A stretch of DNA of 64,000 nt from Roseiarcus sp963772555 (GTDB taxonomy: Bacteria; Pseudomonadota; Alphaproteobacteria; Rhizobiales; Beijerinckiaceae). A program made the position numbers and the translations under genes. Below, piece by piece: positions 33,974-43,512 of this stretch. Location: positions 248,001-312,000 of the forward strand of contig CAVYXQ010000007.1 of the NCBI GenBank assembly GCA_963772555.1, in the 5' to 3' direction. How positions within the stretch are numbered: position 1 is the first letter of the stretch; each line of letters begins with the position of its first letter. The notes beneath the pieces are model-generated. The model worked only from the letters and a program-made list of their open reading frames with translations. It did no database searches and was not told the origin of the DNA.

Positions 33974-35182
33974 ATGCTGACACGACGTTCCTTCCTGCAA
34001 TCGAGCGCGGCCGCCGCCGCGTTCGCGGCAAGCGCCGGAGCGGCCCGCGCGGACAACGCGCCGGGCGTCACGGATACGGAAATCAAGATCGGGCAGACGA
34101 TGCCCTACAGCGGCCCGGCCTCCGCCTATGGCGTGATCGGACGCGCGGAGACCGCCTATTTCAAAATGATCAATGAGCAGGGCGGCGTGAATGGCCGCAA
34201 GCTCAACCTGATCAGCCTGGATGACGGCTACAGCCCGCCGAAAACCGTCGAGCAGGTGCGCCGCCTTGTCGAAGAGGAGAAAGTCGCTTTCTTATTCAAT
34301 ACGCTCGGCACTCCTCCGAACCTGGCGATCCGGCCATATTGCAACGAAAACAAGGTGCCGCAATTGTTCGTTGCGACCGGCGCGGCCACGTTCAGCGACC
34401 CCAAGCAATTCCACTGGACGATGGGCTGGCAGCCAAACTATCAGACCGAGGCAAAAATCTTCGCCCAGCACATCCTGAAGACCAAGCCCGACGCGAAGAT
34501 CGGGATTCTCTACCAGAATGACGACTTCGGCAAAGACTATCTAATCGGGCTCAAGGAGGGCCTCGGGTCAGACCATGCCGGCATGGTGACGAAGGAAGTA
34601 TCCTACGAGGTTTCCGAGCCCACGGTGGACTCGCAAATCGTCACCCTGCAAGGCTCCGGCGCCGATGTGCTCCTGATCGCCGCGACGCCGAAGTTCGCCG
34701 CCCAGGCGATCCGCAAGACCTACGATCTCGGATGGAAGCCCGTCCGCTACATGACGGACGTCTCGCAATCGATCGCCTCCGTGATGAAGCCGGCTGGCGT
34801 GGAAAAATCGAAGGGGGTGATCACCGCCGTTTACGGCAAGGATCCGACCGACGCACGCTGGAAGGATGACGCTGGCTTCAAGGAATATAGCGCGTTCATC
34901 GAGAAGTACATGTCGCCAAAAGACCTGATCGACTCGAATGCCGTCTATGGCTTCGGCGCAGCGGCGACAATGATCCAGGTGCTCAAACAATGCGGCAACG
35001 ATCTCTCGCGGGAGAACGTCATGAAGCAGGCGGCGAACTTGAAGGACCTCATATTGCCGATGTCGCTGCCGGGAATCAAGATCAACACCTCGCCCGATAA
35101 TTACAGCCCGATCCGTCAGGAGGCGCTCGCCTCGTTCAATGGCGACAGCTGGGAGCAGATCAGCGAGCTGTTCCAGGCTTGA
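33974..35182 (+). CDS. livK: Branched-chain-amino-acid-type ABC substrate-binding protein (LivK), first system
   Basis: The 402-residue type I periplasmic binding protein has a twin-Arg-like signal (LTRRSFLQSSAAAAAFAASA) and binding-lobe segments TEIKIGQTMPYSGPASAYG and FLFNTLGTPPNLAI. It lies at the 3' end of its operon, whereas the second Liv system places it first. The substrate is not predictable; the adjacent hydratase and hydrolase make an aromatic or acid substrate plausible. Confidence 0.9.
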   Translation: MLTRRSFLQSSAAAAAFAASAGAARADNAPGVTDTEIKIGQTMPYSGPASAYGVIGRAETAYFKMINEQGGVNGRKLNLISLDDGYSPPKTVEQVRRLVEEEKVAFLFNTLGTPPNLAIRPYCNENKVPQLFVATGAATFSDPKQFHWTMGWQPNYQTEAKIFAQHILKTKPDAKIGILYQNDDFGKDYLIGLKEGLGSDHAGMVTKEVSYEVSEPTVDSQIVTLQGSGADVLLIAATPKFAAQAIRKTYDLGWKPVRYMTDVSQSIASVMKPAGVEKSKGVITAVYGKDPTDARWKDDAGFKEYSAFIEKYMSPKDLIDSNAVYGFGAAATMIQVLKQCGNDLSRENVMKQAANLKDLILPMSLPGIKINTSPDNYSPIRQEALASFNGDSWEQISELFQA

Positions 35183-35501
35183 GATGGAGGCCGCGCGCGT
35201 TCGTTACCGCGCGGCCCTGTCCGCCTCGGCCAGAATGGAGCGACGCCGCGATCAGGAACGGCCCTCCCAGGCTGCAAGCTCTTCCCCGCCCATGGGTGAC
35301 AGGAAGTCCGAACCGTCGCCTCGCGTGCCATGCCCGAGAACGCCGAACTTGAATTGTCTCCGGGGGACGGGGACGAGCCGCACGACCGGCGTGCCGCCTT
35401 TCACGATCACCACATCACATCTTCTCCGGAGAGGCAGCCTCGATCAGACGCGACAACTTCGCTTTGGCGACGCAAATGGTCACTGTCGGCATTGAGATAC
35501 C
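35183..35501. other. Intergenic stretch between livK and pyk
   Basis: This is the region between two convergent transcription units. It holds a hairpin terminator at its left end and no supported gene. Confidence 0.45.
35189..35216 (+). terminator. Terminator after the first Liv operon
   Basis: A perfect 9-bp GC-rich stem (GGCCGCGCG / CGCGCGGCC) with a 10-base loop starts 6 bases after the livK stop. The T-tract is weak. Confidence 0.6.
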
Positions 35502-36995
35502 TCAGCTCCACGCCTTCAGCGAGCCGAAGCGGACGAACTTCTTGGCGAAATGCCGGTCCATGCGGGCGAGGACGTCGCGCAGGAAGGCGACCCCCTCGGC
35601 GAGATAGGGGCCCTTGTTGAGCATGACGCATTCGGCGCCGTGCGCCATGGCCGCGTCGGTCATTTCCGCTCGGCTGGCGATCCCGTCGCGCACGTAATTG
35701 TCGAGGACCTGCGTCGCCCAGACGACGGGCGTGTGCGCCGCCTCGCAGAGCCACAGGATCTCCTCCTGCATTTCGGTCAGGCGCGCGAAGCCGAGTTCGA
35801 CCGCCAGATCGCCGCGCGCGATCATCACCGCCGTCGGATTGTGTACGGCGGACTGCAGGATGAGGCGCGGCAGGTTGCGCACGGCCAGCGGCGTCTCGAT
35901 CTTGAGCACCAGCCCGTGCGGCTCGCGCTTCGGCGCGCGGGCGACGAGATGATCCTGCAAGAGCTCGATGTCGTCCGGCCGCTGCACGAAGGAGAAGCCG
36001 ACGAGATCGGCGTGTTCGGCGACGAAGTCGAGATCGCGGAAGTCCTTGGATGTCAGCGGCGGCAGGTCGAGTTCGGTCGAAGGGAAGTTGACGCCCTTTC
36101 CGGCTTTCAGGCGGACGCCCTTCTCGCGCGCGGCGTAAACCTCGATCTCCGCCCTGCCGGCGCTCTTCGACACGACTCGGGCGGCCGCCTTGCCGTCGTC
36201 GATGAACACGTCCGCGCCCGGGACGAGCTGGTCGACCAATTCGGGGAAATTGAGCGAAAAGGCAATCGGCTCCTTGGTCTTTTCCTTCAGTTCGTCGACC
36301 AGGACAAGCCGGTCGCCGCGCAAGAGCCGCGTCTTCGGCGGCGCCTTGACCTTGAGCACGCGGCACTTGGGACCGGCGATGTCCATCAGCACCTTACAGG
36401 GGCGTTCGAGCCGACCGGCCGCCTCGCGCACGTGCACGACCATCTGGTCCCAGACTTCGACGTCGTCGTGGGCGCAATTGATCCGGGCGCAATCCATGCC
36501 GGCGGCGACCAGGTTGTCGACGAACTCGGGCTGCGTCGCCGCCTCCGGCGGCAGCGTCGCCATGACGCGCACCCGCGGCGCGCCCCTCGGGCGCTTGCCG
36601 AACATGCGGTCGGCCTCGCTCTCGAGCTCGGAAGAGCCCGGACGGACGAAGGCCGAGGCGGGGTAGGGGGCGTTCGTCTCGCCGGTCAGACGGCGGAGCG
36701 TCGCGATCAGCGCGTCGAGCGCCGGGACGACCTTGGCCTCGCTACGCCCCAAGGAAGAGAGCCCGCGCGCCGCAAGCCGATACTGGAGGTCGGTGAGATC
36801 GTGGCCGCGCAGCGCGATATAATGGGAGAGGTTGATCGCCCGGGGGCCGGCTTGTTCCGGCATGCCCCCCCATTCGTCTCGCAGCTCCGCGCCCCTCTTC
36901 TCGACGTCCTCGCGAAGCGCCTGGACCTCGGCCAAAAGACCGCGCAGCTCTTCAATGTCCTTGCCGGCCTTCGGCGCCATGTACAGCCTGTCCAT
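35502..36995 (-). CDS. pyk: Pyruvate kinase-family protein, short form without the C-terminal allosteric domain
   Basis: Conserved pyruvate kinase sites are present: CARINCAHDD (substrate/ADP), VLMDIAGPKCR, catalytic Lys in VLKIETPLAV, metal/Asp motif AVMIARGDLAVELG and SRAEMTD. The protein ends directly after the barrel (FAKKFVRFGSLKAWS), so the usual C-terminal domain is absent. An N-terminal extension of about 110 residues (coiled-coil-like ELRGLLAEVQALREDVEKRGAE) replaces it. The ATG at 36995 is chosen provisionally; 36980 is an alternative. Downstream of argG on the same strand. Confidence 0.85.
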   Translation of the reverse strand: MDRLYMAPKAGKDIEELRGLLAEVQALREDVEKRGAELRDEWGGMPEQAGPRAINLSHYIALRGHDLTDLQYRLAARGLSSLGRSEAKVVPALDALIATLRRLTGETNAPYPASAFVRPGSSELESEADRMFGKRPRGAPRVRVMATLPPEAATQPEFVDNLVAAGMDCARINCAHDDVEVWDQMVVHVREAAGRLERPCKVLMDIAGPKCRVLKVKAPPKTRLLRGDRLVLVDELKEKTKEPIAFSLNFPELVDQLVPGADVFIDDGKAAARVVSKSAGRAEIEVYAAREKGVRLKAGKGVNFPSTELDLPPLTSKDFRDLDFVAEHADLVGFSFVQRPDDIELLQDHLVARAPKREPHGLVLKIETPLAVRNLPRLILQSAVHNPTAVMIARGDLAVELGFARLTEMQEEILWLCEAAHTPVVWATQVLDNYVRDGIASRAEMTDAAMAHGAECVMLNKGPYLAEGVAFLRDVLARMDRHFAKKFVRFGSLKAWS

Positions 36996-37115
36996 GCGGG
37001 CGAAGCGTTGGGGGAAAACCGCAAATTCGCCACGCTCGATCGGTCTTTGACCTGCAAATATGACGCCTGTGCAACAGACCGAGAGCCTTCCCGTCAAAAG
37101 ACGGTCGGGCTTCCG

Positions 37116-38360
37116 TTACGTCCTGGCGGCCGCCCTCTTTCTCCGCTTGGCCAGCGTCCTCAGCCGCAGCGCGTTGAGCTTGATGAATCCGGCGGCGTCG
37201 TTGTGGTCGTAGGCGACCGCGCCCTCCTCGAAGGTGACGAGGTCCTGGTCGTACAGCGAATAGGGGCTGTCCCGGCCGGTCGTGTAGACCCCGCCCTTGT
37301 AGAGCTTGAGGCGCACGCGGCCCGCGACCATTTCCTGGCTCTTGTCGATCAAGGTTTGCAACAGCTCCCGCTCCGGGGAAAACCAGAATCCGTTATAGAT
37401 GAGCTCGGCGTATTTCGGCATCAATTCGTCCTTCAGATGCGCGGCGCCGCGATCGAGCGTGATCAATTCGATGGCGCGGTGCGCCGCGAGCAGGATCGTC
37501 CCGCCGGGCGTCTCGTACATTCCGCGCGACTTCATGCCGACGAAGCGGTTCTCGACCAGGTCGAGCCGACCGATGCCGTTGTCATGCCCATAGGCGTTGA
37601 GCGCGGTCAGCAGCGTCGCCGGGCTCATCGCTTTGCCGTTGATGGCGACAGGGTCGCCCTTCTCGAAGGCGATCTCGATGACGGTCGGCGTGTCAGGCGC
37701 CGATTCCGGGTCGACGGTGCGCGAATAGACATAGTGCGGCGTTTCCTCGGCCGGGTCCTCCAGCACCTTGCCCTCGGAGGAGACATGCAGGAGGTTGGCG
37801 TCGGTCGAGAACGGCGCTTCGCCCCGCTTGTCCTTGGCGATCGGGATCTGGTGCTGCTCGGCGAAGGCGACAAGCGCCTTGCGCGAGGCGAAGCTCCACT
37901 CCCGCCAAGGCGCGATCACCTTGATGTCCGGCTCGAGCGCATAGGCCGAAAGTTCGAAGCGCACCTGGTCGTTGCCCTTCCCCGTCGCCCCATGCGCAAT
38001 CGCGTCCGCCCCGACCTTGCGCGCGATTTCGACCAGGCCCTTGGCGATCAGCGGCCGCGCGATCGATGTGCCGAGCAGATATTGTCCCTCGTATTGGGCG
38101 TTGGCGCGGAACATCGGGAAGACGAAGTCGCGGACGAATTCCTCGCGCATGTCCTCGATGAAGATGTGCTCGGGTTTGACCCCGAGCATCTCCGCCTTCT
38201 TGCGCGCCGGCTCCAACTCCTCGCCCTGTCCGAGGTTGGCGGTGAAGGTGACGACTTCTGCGCCGTATTCGGTTTGCAGCCACTTGAGAATGATGGAGGT
38301 GTCGAGGCCGCCCGAATAGGCAAGGACGACGCGCTTGACCTTGGACTTGGCGCTGGACAT
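37116..38360 (-). CDS. argG: Argininosuccinate synthase
   Basis: It condenses citrulline and aspartate with ATP in arginine biosynthesis. The 414-residue protein has the P-loop-type VLAYSGGLDTSIILKWL near the N-terminus, citrulline/aspartate-contact segments HGATGKGNDQVRFE and WREWSFASR, and a C-terminal tetramer region. Length is normal for the family. It is transcribed towards pyk; the two may be co-transcribed with about 120 bases between argG stop and the pyk start. Confidence 0.96.
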   Translation of the reverse strand: MSSAKSKVKRVVLAYSGGLDTSIILKWLQTEYGAEVVTFTANLGQGEELEPARKKAEMLGVKPEHIFIEDMREEFVRDFVFPMFRANAQYEGQYLLGTSIARPLIAKGLVEIARKVGADAIAHGATGKGNDQVRFELSAYALEPDIKVIAPWREWSFASRKALVAFAEQHQIPIAKDKRGEAPFSTDANLLHVSSEGKVLEDPAEETPHYVYSRTVDPESAPDTPTVIEIAFEKGDPVAINGKAMSPATLLTALNAYGHDNGIGRLDLVENRFVGMKSRGMYETPGGTILLAAHRAIELITLDRGAAHLKDELMPKYAELIYNGFWFSPERELLQTLIDKSQEMVAGRVRLKLYKGGVYTTGRDSPYSLYDQDLVTFEEGAVAYDHNDAAGFIKLNALRLRTLAKRRKRAAART

Positions 38361-38713
38361 GGAGAATCAACTCGTTCGAATGAACGGCGACGCCTTCGTC
38401 GCCCGTTTGACGCCATACGTGGCCAACCGGTCCGCCGTGACGTTGAAGGGCGGATAGAAAACTCTCCAGCGTCGCAGCGACTTATAGTGTCGGACGTCTT
38501 TGGCGCAAGTCCGAGACCCCCTATTCCTGTATCCGGTCCGCCTGGCGACGTAGGCAATCCCGGGATCTCATACGAAGCGAACCGCCGACCGACCGCCTTG
38601 TCACTGGCGGCCCGGGAAGGCTAATCTCGCGGCGCCAATTCGCAATCGAGCGCGGGCGCCGAGTTCGACCGCCAGACGCTCGTCCCATCGCAAACAGCCG
38701 GAGGAACGCTGGA
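38361..38713. other. Divergent intergenic region between argG and the second Liv operon
   Basis: No supported gene lies here. It presumably holds the argG promoter and that of the second Liv system; GGAGG lies 9 bases before the ATG at 38714. Confidence 0.45.
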
Positions 38714-39901
38714 ATGACCTTTCGCCTCAGAACCTTCGCTCTCGCCGCCGCGCTTGCCGCGGCGGCCGGCGCGGCGTACGCTGACGACCTCAAAATCGCG
38801 CTGATCCGCGGGCTCACCGGTCCGCTGCAGGCCTACGCCAAGCAGACCGAGACCGGCTTCATGCTGGGGCTCGAATACGCGACCAAGGGGACGATGATGG
38901 TCGACGGGCGCAAGATCGTCGTCATCACCAAGGACGACCAGTCGAAGCCCGATCTCGCCAAGACCGCATTGGCGGAGGCCTACGAGGATGACGGCGCCGA
39001 TATCGCCGTCGGGACGAGCTCATCCGCGGCGGCGATCGCCATGCTGCCGGTCGCGGAGGAGCACAAGAAGATCCTCGTGGTGGAACCCGCGGTCGCCGAC
39101 GAGATCACCGGCTCCAAGTGGAACCGGTACATCTTCCGCACCGCCCGCAATTCCTCGCAGGACGCGATCTCGAACGCAGTCGCGATCGGCAAGCCGGGCG
39201 AACACATCGCGACGCTGGCGCAGGATTACGCCTTCGGCCGCGACGGCGTGAAGGCCTTCAAGGAGGCGCTCGCCAAGACCGGCGCGACCCTCGATGCCGA
39301 GGAATACGCGCCGATCAGCACCACCGACTTCACCGCCCCGGCGCAGCGCCTGTTCGACGCGTTGAAGGACAAGCAGGGCAAGAAGATCATCTGGGTCATC
39401 TGGGCCGGCGCCGGAGACCCGATGGACAAGCTCGCCGATCTCGATCCCAGCCGCTACGGCATCGAGCTTTCGACCGGCGGCAACATTCTGCCCGCGCTCG
39501 CCGCCTACAAACGGTTCCCGGGCATGGAGGGCGCAACCTACTATTACTATGCCATCCCCAAGAACCCGGTGAACGACTGGCTCGTCGCCGAGCATGAGAA
39601 GCGCTTCCACGCCCCGCCGGACTTTTTCACCGCCGGCGGCTTCGCCGCCGCCATGGCGGTGGTGACCGCGGTCGAGAAGGCGAAATCGACCGATACGGAG
39701 AAGCTCATCTCGACCATGGAGGGCATGTCGTTCGACACCCCCAAGGGCAAGATGATCTTCCGCAAGGAGGACCATCAGGCGCTTCAGTCGATGTATGCTT
39801 TCAAGGTTAGCGTCGATCCAAAGCTCCCGTGGGCGGTGCTCGAGCTCACCCGCGAGCTCAAGATCGAGGACATGGACATCCCGATCCGCAACAAGCGATG
39901 A
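38714..39901 (+). CDS. Branched-chain-amino-acid-type ABC substrate-binding protein (LivK), second system
   Basis: The 395-residue binding protein has a Sec signal peptide (cleaved near AGAAYA). Its binding-lobe segments include LKIALIRGLTGPLQAYAKQT, GTSSSAAAIAMLPVAEE and STTDFTAPAQRLF. It differs clearly from the first system's LivK, so the substrates likely differ. Its stop overlaps the next start (ATGA, 39898-39901). It is the first gene of the order K-G-F-H-M. Confidence 0.9.
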   Translation: MTFRLRTFALAAALAAAAGAAYADDLKIALIRGLTGPLQAYAKQTETGFMLGLEYATKGTMMVDGRKIVVITKDDQSKPDLAKTALAEAYEDDGADIAVGTSSSAAAIAMLPVAEEHKKILVVEPAVADEITGSKWNRYIFRTARNSSQDAISNAVAIGKPGEHIATLAQDYAFGRDGVKAFKEALAKTGATLDAEEYAPISTTDFTAPAQRLFDALKDKQGKKIIWVIWAGAGDPMDKLADLDPSRYGIELSTGGNILPALAAYKRFPGMEGATYYYYAIPKNPVNDWLVAEHEKRFHAPPDFFTAGGFAAAMAVVTAVEKAKSTDTEKLISTMEGMSFDTPKGKMIFRKEDHQALQSMYAFKVSVDPKLPWAVLELTRELKIEDMDIPIRNKR

Positions 39902-40662
39902 CCCCTTCGCTCGAGACGCGGAACCTGACCGTCCGCTTCGGCGGCCACGTCGCGGTCGACCACGTCTCCTGCGCTTTCCGGCCCGGCGAGCTCACCGCCA
40001 TCGTCGGGCCGAATGGGGCGGGCAAGACGACCTACTTCAACCTCATGTCGGGGCAGCTCGCCGCCTCCGACGGCGCGGTCCTGATCGAGGGGGAGGACGT
40101 GACGCGGCTCAGCGCCCCGCTGCGCACGCGACGCGGCCTCGGGCGCGCCTTCCAGCTCACCAACCTCTTCCCGCGCCTCAGCGTCGCCGAGAACGTGCGG
40201 CTGGCCGTTCAGGCCCGTGCCGGGGTGCACTACGACATGCGCCAGCCGTGGTGGGCGAGGATGGATCTCATCCTCAGCGCCGACGCGGTCCTCGACTCGG
40301 TCGGCCTCCTCGGCAAGCGCGACGCGCTCGCCTCCGCGCTGCCGCACGGCGACCAGCGCAAGCTCGAGGTGGCGATGATGATGGCGCTCGAGCCGAAGAT
40401 CTTCATGTTCGACGAGCCGACGGCCGGCATGAGCGTCGACGAGGTCCCGGTCGTGCTCGACCTCATCGCGCGGCTCAAGACCGACGAGACGAAGACCATC
40501 CTCTTGGTCGAGCACAAGATGGATGTCGTCCGCTCGCTCGCCGACCGGATCATCGTGCTCAACAACGGCCAGCTGGCGGCGGACGGCGATCCGGCGACCG
40601 TCATCGCTTCGCCGGTCGTGCAGGAAGCCTACCTCGGGATTGCGCCGGAGAAGGCGGCATGA
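39898..40662 (+). CDS. livG: Branched-chain-amino-acid-type ABC ATPase (LivG), second system
   Basis: The 254-residue ATPase has Walker A GPNGAGKTT, a Q-loop region GRAFQLTNLFPRLSV, a degenerate signature ALPHGDQRKLEVAMM and Walker B IFMFDEPTAGMSVDE. Its start and stop both overlap neighbours as ATGA, indicating tight coupling in this operon. Confidence 0.9.
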   Translation: MTPSLETRNLTVRFGGHVAVDHVSCAFRPGELTAIVGPNGAGKTTYFNLMSGQLAASDGAVLIEGEDVTRLSAPLRTRRGLGRAFQLTNLFPRLSVAENVRLAVQARAGVHYDMRQPWWARMDLILSADAVLDSVGLLGKRDALASALPHGDQRKLEVAMMMALEPKIFMFDEPTAGMSVDEVPVVLDLIARLKTDETKTILLVEHKMDVVRSLADRIIVLNNGQLAADGDPATVIASPVVQEAYLGIAPEKAA

Positions 40663-41381
40663 GCGCCGCTTTGACGCTCGAGGGCGTCCACACCCACATC
40701 GGCCGCTATCACATTCTGCAGGGCGTCGACTTCGATGCGCCGGCCGGCAAGACGACGATGCTGCTCGGCCGCAACGGCGCCGGCAAAACCACGGCCTTGC
40801 GCACGATCATGGGCCTCTGGCGCGCCTCGGCGGGGCGAATCGCCTTGGGCCCGACCGCGCTCGAGAGCCTGTCGGCGAGCGACGTGGCGCGGCTTCGCGT
40901 CGGCTACGCGCCGGAGACGATGGCGGTCTTCTCCGATCTCTCGGTCAAGGAGAATCTCGTCCTCGGTGCGCGCGAGGGCCCGCTCGACGACGCACGCCTC
41001 GCGTGGATCTTCGGCTTCTTCCCCGCCTTGCGCAAGTTTTGGCTGTCGCGCGCCGGTTCGCTCTCCGGCGGACAGAAGCAGATGCTGTCGATCGCCCGCG
41101 CCATCGTCGAGCCGCGCGAGCTCCTGCTTATCGACGAGCCAACCAAGGGCCTTGCGCCGGCAATCGTCGGCGCGCTGATCGCCTGCCTCAGGGAGATCAA
41201 GGCGACCGGCGTCACCATCCTGCTGGTCGAGCAGAACTTCCGCGTCGCGCGCGAGGTCGGCGACGAGGTCCGGGTGATGGACAACGGCCGGATCGTCCAT
41301 CGCGGCGCAATGGCCGACCTCGCCAACGACGAGCCGCTACAGAACCGCCTGCTAGGCCTCAGCCTGGATTCGCACCAATGA
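40659..41381 (+). CDS. livF: Branched-chain-amino-acid-type ABC ATPase (LivF), second system
   Basis: The 240-residue ATPase has Walker A GRNGAGKTT, signature LSGGQKQML, Walker B LLLIDEPTKGLAPA and the H-loop region LLVEQNFRVAREV. Its start overlaps the livG stop and its stop the livH start (ATGA each). Confidence 0.91.
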   Translation: MSAALTLEGVHTHIGRYHILQGVDFDAPAGKTTMLLGRNGAGKTTALRTIMGLWRASAGRIALGPTALESLSASDVARLRVGYAPETMAVFSDLSVKENLVLGAREGPLDDARLAWIFGFFPALRKFWLSRAGSLSGGQKQMLSIARAIVEPRELLLIDEPTKGLAPAIVGALIACLREIKATGVTILLVEQNFRVAREVGDEVRVMDNGRIVHRGAMADLANDEPLQNRLLGLSLDSHQ

Positions 41382-42388
41382 CCGCGCTCGAGGCCGGCCA
41401 GGCGCTGCCGCGGCGCAGGGCGGAGATCCTGCCGGCGTTGACGCCGCTCATCGTGGCGCTGGTCGCCGCGCCGTTCATCGGCTCGCCCTCGACCTTTGTC
41501 ACCCTGACCGCCGCTGGAATCGCCATGGGCATGATGATCTTCACCATGGCCTCGGGGCTCACCCTCGTCTTCGGCATGATGGACGTGCTCAACTTCGGCC
41601 ACGGCGCCTTCATCGCTCTCGGGGCCTATGTCGCGACGCTCGTGCTGCTGCCGCTCGCAAGCTGGTCGAGCGCCCCGTCGCTGGCGCTCAATCTCGCGGT
41701 CTTCGGCCTTGCGGTCATCGCGGCGGCGATCGTCTGCGGCGCGTTCGGCTGGGTGTTCGAGCGCCTCATCGTCAAGCCGGTTTATGGCCAGCACTTGAGA
41801 CAGATCCTGGCGACCATCGGCGGCTCGATCATCGCCGAGCAGCTGCTTTACGCCCTCTTCGGCCCGGATCAGATTCCCCTCGAGCTGCCGGCGATGTTCC
41901 GGGGCTCCTTCGTCTTCGGCGAGGCGGCGATCGAGAAGTACCGCGTGCTGGCGACGCTGGTCGGACTCGCGGTCTTCGCCGGCGAGATCATGATCCTGAA
42001 CCGGACGAAAATCGGCCTCCTGATCCGCGCAGGCGTCGAGAACCGCGAGATGGTCGAGGCGCTCGGCTACCGAATCGACCGGCTGTTCGTCGGCGTCTTC
42101 ATGGCGGGCTCGGCGCTCGCCGGCCTGGGGGGCGCGATGATGGCGCTCTACCGGGGTCAGGTGCATGCGACCATCGGCGGCGAGTTCCTCGTCCTCTGTT
42201 TCATCGTCATCATCATCGGCGGCTTGGGCTCGGTCGGCGGCTCCTTCGTCGCCTCGATCCTCGTTGCGCTGATCGCCAACTACGCCGGCTTCCTCGCGCC
42301 GAAGCTGGCGCTGGTTTCGAACATCCTGGCCATGGTCGCGGTCCTGCTCTGGCGCCCGCGCGGCCTCTATCCGGTGAGCGGGCGATGA
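41378..42388 (+). CDS. livH: Branched-chain-amino-acid-type ABC permease (LivH), second system
   Basis: The 336-residue permease has an unusually extended N-terminus (MTALEAGQALPRRRAEIL) before the LivH core. The signature reads LTLVFGMMDVLNFGHGAFI, and about nine membrane segments are visible. Its start and stop overlap the neighbouring genes. Confidence 0.9.
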   Translation: MTALEAGQALPRRRAEILPALTPLIVALVAAPFIGSPSTFVTLTAAGIAMGMMIFTMASGLTLVFGMMDVLNFGHGAFIALGAYVATLVLLPLASWSSAPSLALNLAVFGLAVIAAAIVCGAFGWVFERLIVKPVYGQHLRQILATIGGSIIAEQLLYALFGPDQIPLELPAMFRGSFVFGEAAIEKYRVLATLVGLAVFAGEIMILNRTKIGLLIRAGVENREMVEALGYRIDRLFVGVFMAGSALAGLGGAMMALYRGQVHATIGGEFLVLCFIVIIIGGLGSVGGSFVASILVALIANYAGFLAPKLALVSNILAMVAVLLWRPRGLYPVSGR

Positions 42389-43497
42389 CGCTGCTGTCGG
42401 GCGATCCGCCGCGCGGCCGGGCGCTGCAGGTCCTCATCGTCCTGATCGTGCTGGGGCTGGCGCTGGCCCCGTTCCTCTTTCCCGGCGCCAAGGCGCTCAA
42501 CGTGGCCGCCAAGACCTGCGTCATGATCCTGCTCGTCGCGGCTTATGATGTCCTCCTCGGCTATGCCGGGATCGTGTCGTTCGCGCATGTGATGTTCTTC
42601 GGCGTCGGCGCTTACGGGGTCGGGCTGGCGCTCTACGGGCTCGGCGCGAGCTGGGGCGCGATCCTGGCCGGCCTCGCCGTCGCAATTGCGCTGTCGCTCG
42701 TCCTGGCGCTGGCGATCGGCCTCTTCTCGCTGCGGGTGCAGGCGATCTTCTTCGCCATGGTGACGCTCGCCGTCGCCTACGCCTTCAACGTGCTGGCCTC
42801 GCAACTGTCGGATCTGACAGGGGGCGAGGACGGGCGCTCCTTCAAGGTTCCGCCTTCGCTGCAGCCCGGCTTCAAATGGCACGAGCAGCCGGTTTTCGGC
42901 GTGCAGGCCAACGGCAAGCTCATCGCCTATTACCTCGTCTTCGTCGTCGTCGTGGTCGCCTTCCTCGTGCTCTTGCGCGTGGTCAACACGCCCTTCGGCC
43001 GCGTCCTCCAGGCGATCCGCGAAAATCCGTTTCGCGCCGAGGCGCTCGGCTACCGCATCGTCTTTCACCGCACGCTGGCGACCTGCATCTCGGCGGTCGG
43101 CGCGACGATCGCCGGCGCCTTGAGCGCGCTCTGGCTGCGCTACGTCGGGCCGGACACGGCGCTCTCCTTCTCGATCCAGGTCGACGTGCTCGTCATGGTC
43201 GTCGTCGGCGGCATGGGCTCGCTCTACGGCGCGATCCTCGGGGCGACGCTCTTCGTCCTCGCCGAGAGCTATCTCCAGGACGTGATGGGCGGGCTGTCCC
43301 GGCTTGCCGCCGACGCGCATCTGCCGCTCCTGCCGGCGCTCTTCCATCCCGACCGCTGGCTGCTCTGGCTCGGCCTCGCCTTCGTGCTTGCGGTCTATTT
43401 CGCCCCGGCCGGCATCGTCGGCGCGCTGAGACCGGCGGAGGGAAAGGCGGAAGAAGCGGCCCGGTCGCCGGCCCGATCCTTGCGCGCCGGGGGCTGA
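42385..43497 (+). CDS. livM: Branched-chain-amino-acid-type ABC permease (LivM), second system
   Basis: The 370-residue permease has membrane segments and the LivM signature DVLLGYAGIVSFAHVMFFGVGAYG. It has an insertion with GGEDGRSFKVPPSL in a periplasmic loop, an EAA-like region AIRENPFRAEALGYR and an Arg-rich tail. It is the last gene of the operon, followed by a weak hairpin. Confidence 0.9.
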   Translation: MTLLSGDPPRGRALQVLIVLIVLGLALAPFLFPGAKALNVAAKTCVMILLVAAYDVLLGYAGIVSFAHVMFFGVGAYGVGLALYGLGASWGAILAGLAVAIALSLVLALAIGLFSLRVQAIFFAMVTLAVAYAFNVLASQLSDLTGGEDGRSFKVPPSLQPGFKWHEQPVFGVQANGKLIAYYLVFVVVVVAFLVLLRVVNTPFGRVLQAIRENPFRAEALGYRIVFHRTLATCISAVGATIAGALSALWLRYVGPDTALSFSIQVDVLVMVVVGGMGSLYGAILGATLFVLAESYLQDVMGGLSRLAADAHLPLLPALFHPDRWLLWLGLAFVLAVYFAPAGIVGALRPAEGKAEEAARSPARSLRAGG

Positions 43498-43512
43498 TTC
43501 CGACGCAGCCCC
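43490..43512 (+). terminator. Possible terminator at the end of the second Liv operon
   Basis: GGGGCTG / CAGCCCC forms a 7-bp stem with a 9-base loop overlapping the livM stop codon. No T-tract follows directly, so the assignment is tentative. Confidence 0.4.

Noticed and set aside
35550..38624. 1024-codon plus-strand open frame across pyk and argG
   Set aside because: It is antisense to two well-conserved enzymes with recognisable active sites, and its translation has no protein-like pattern.
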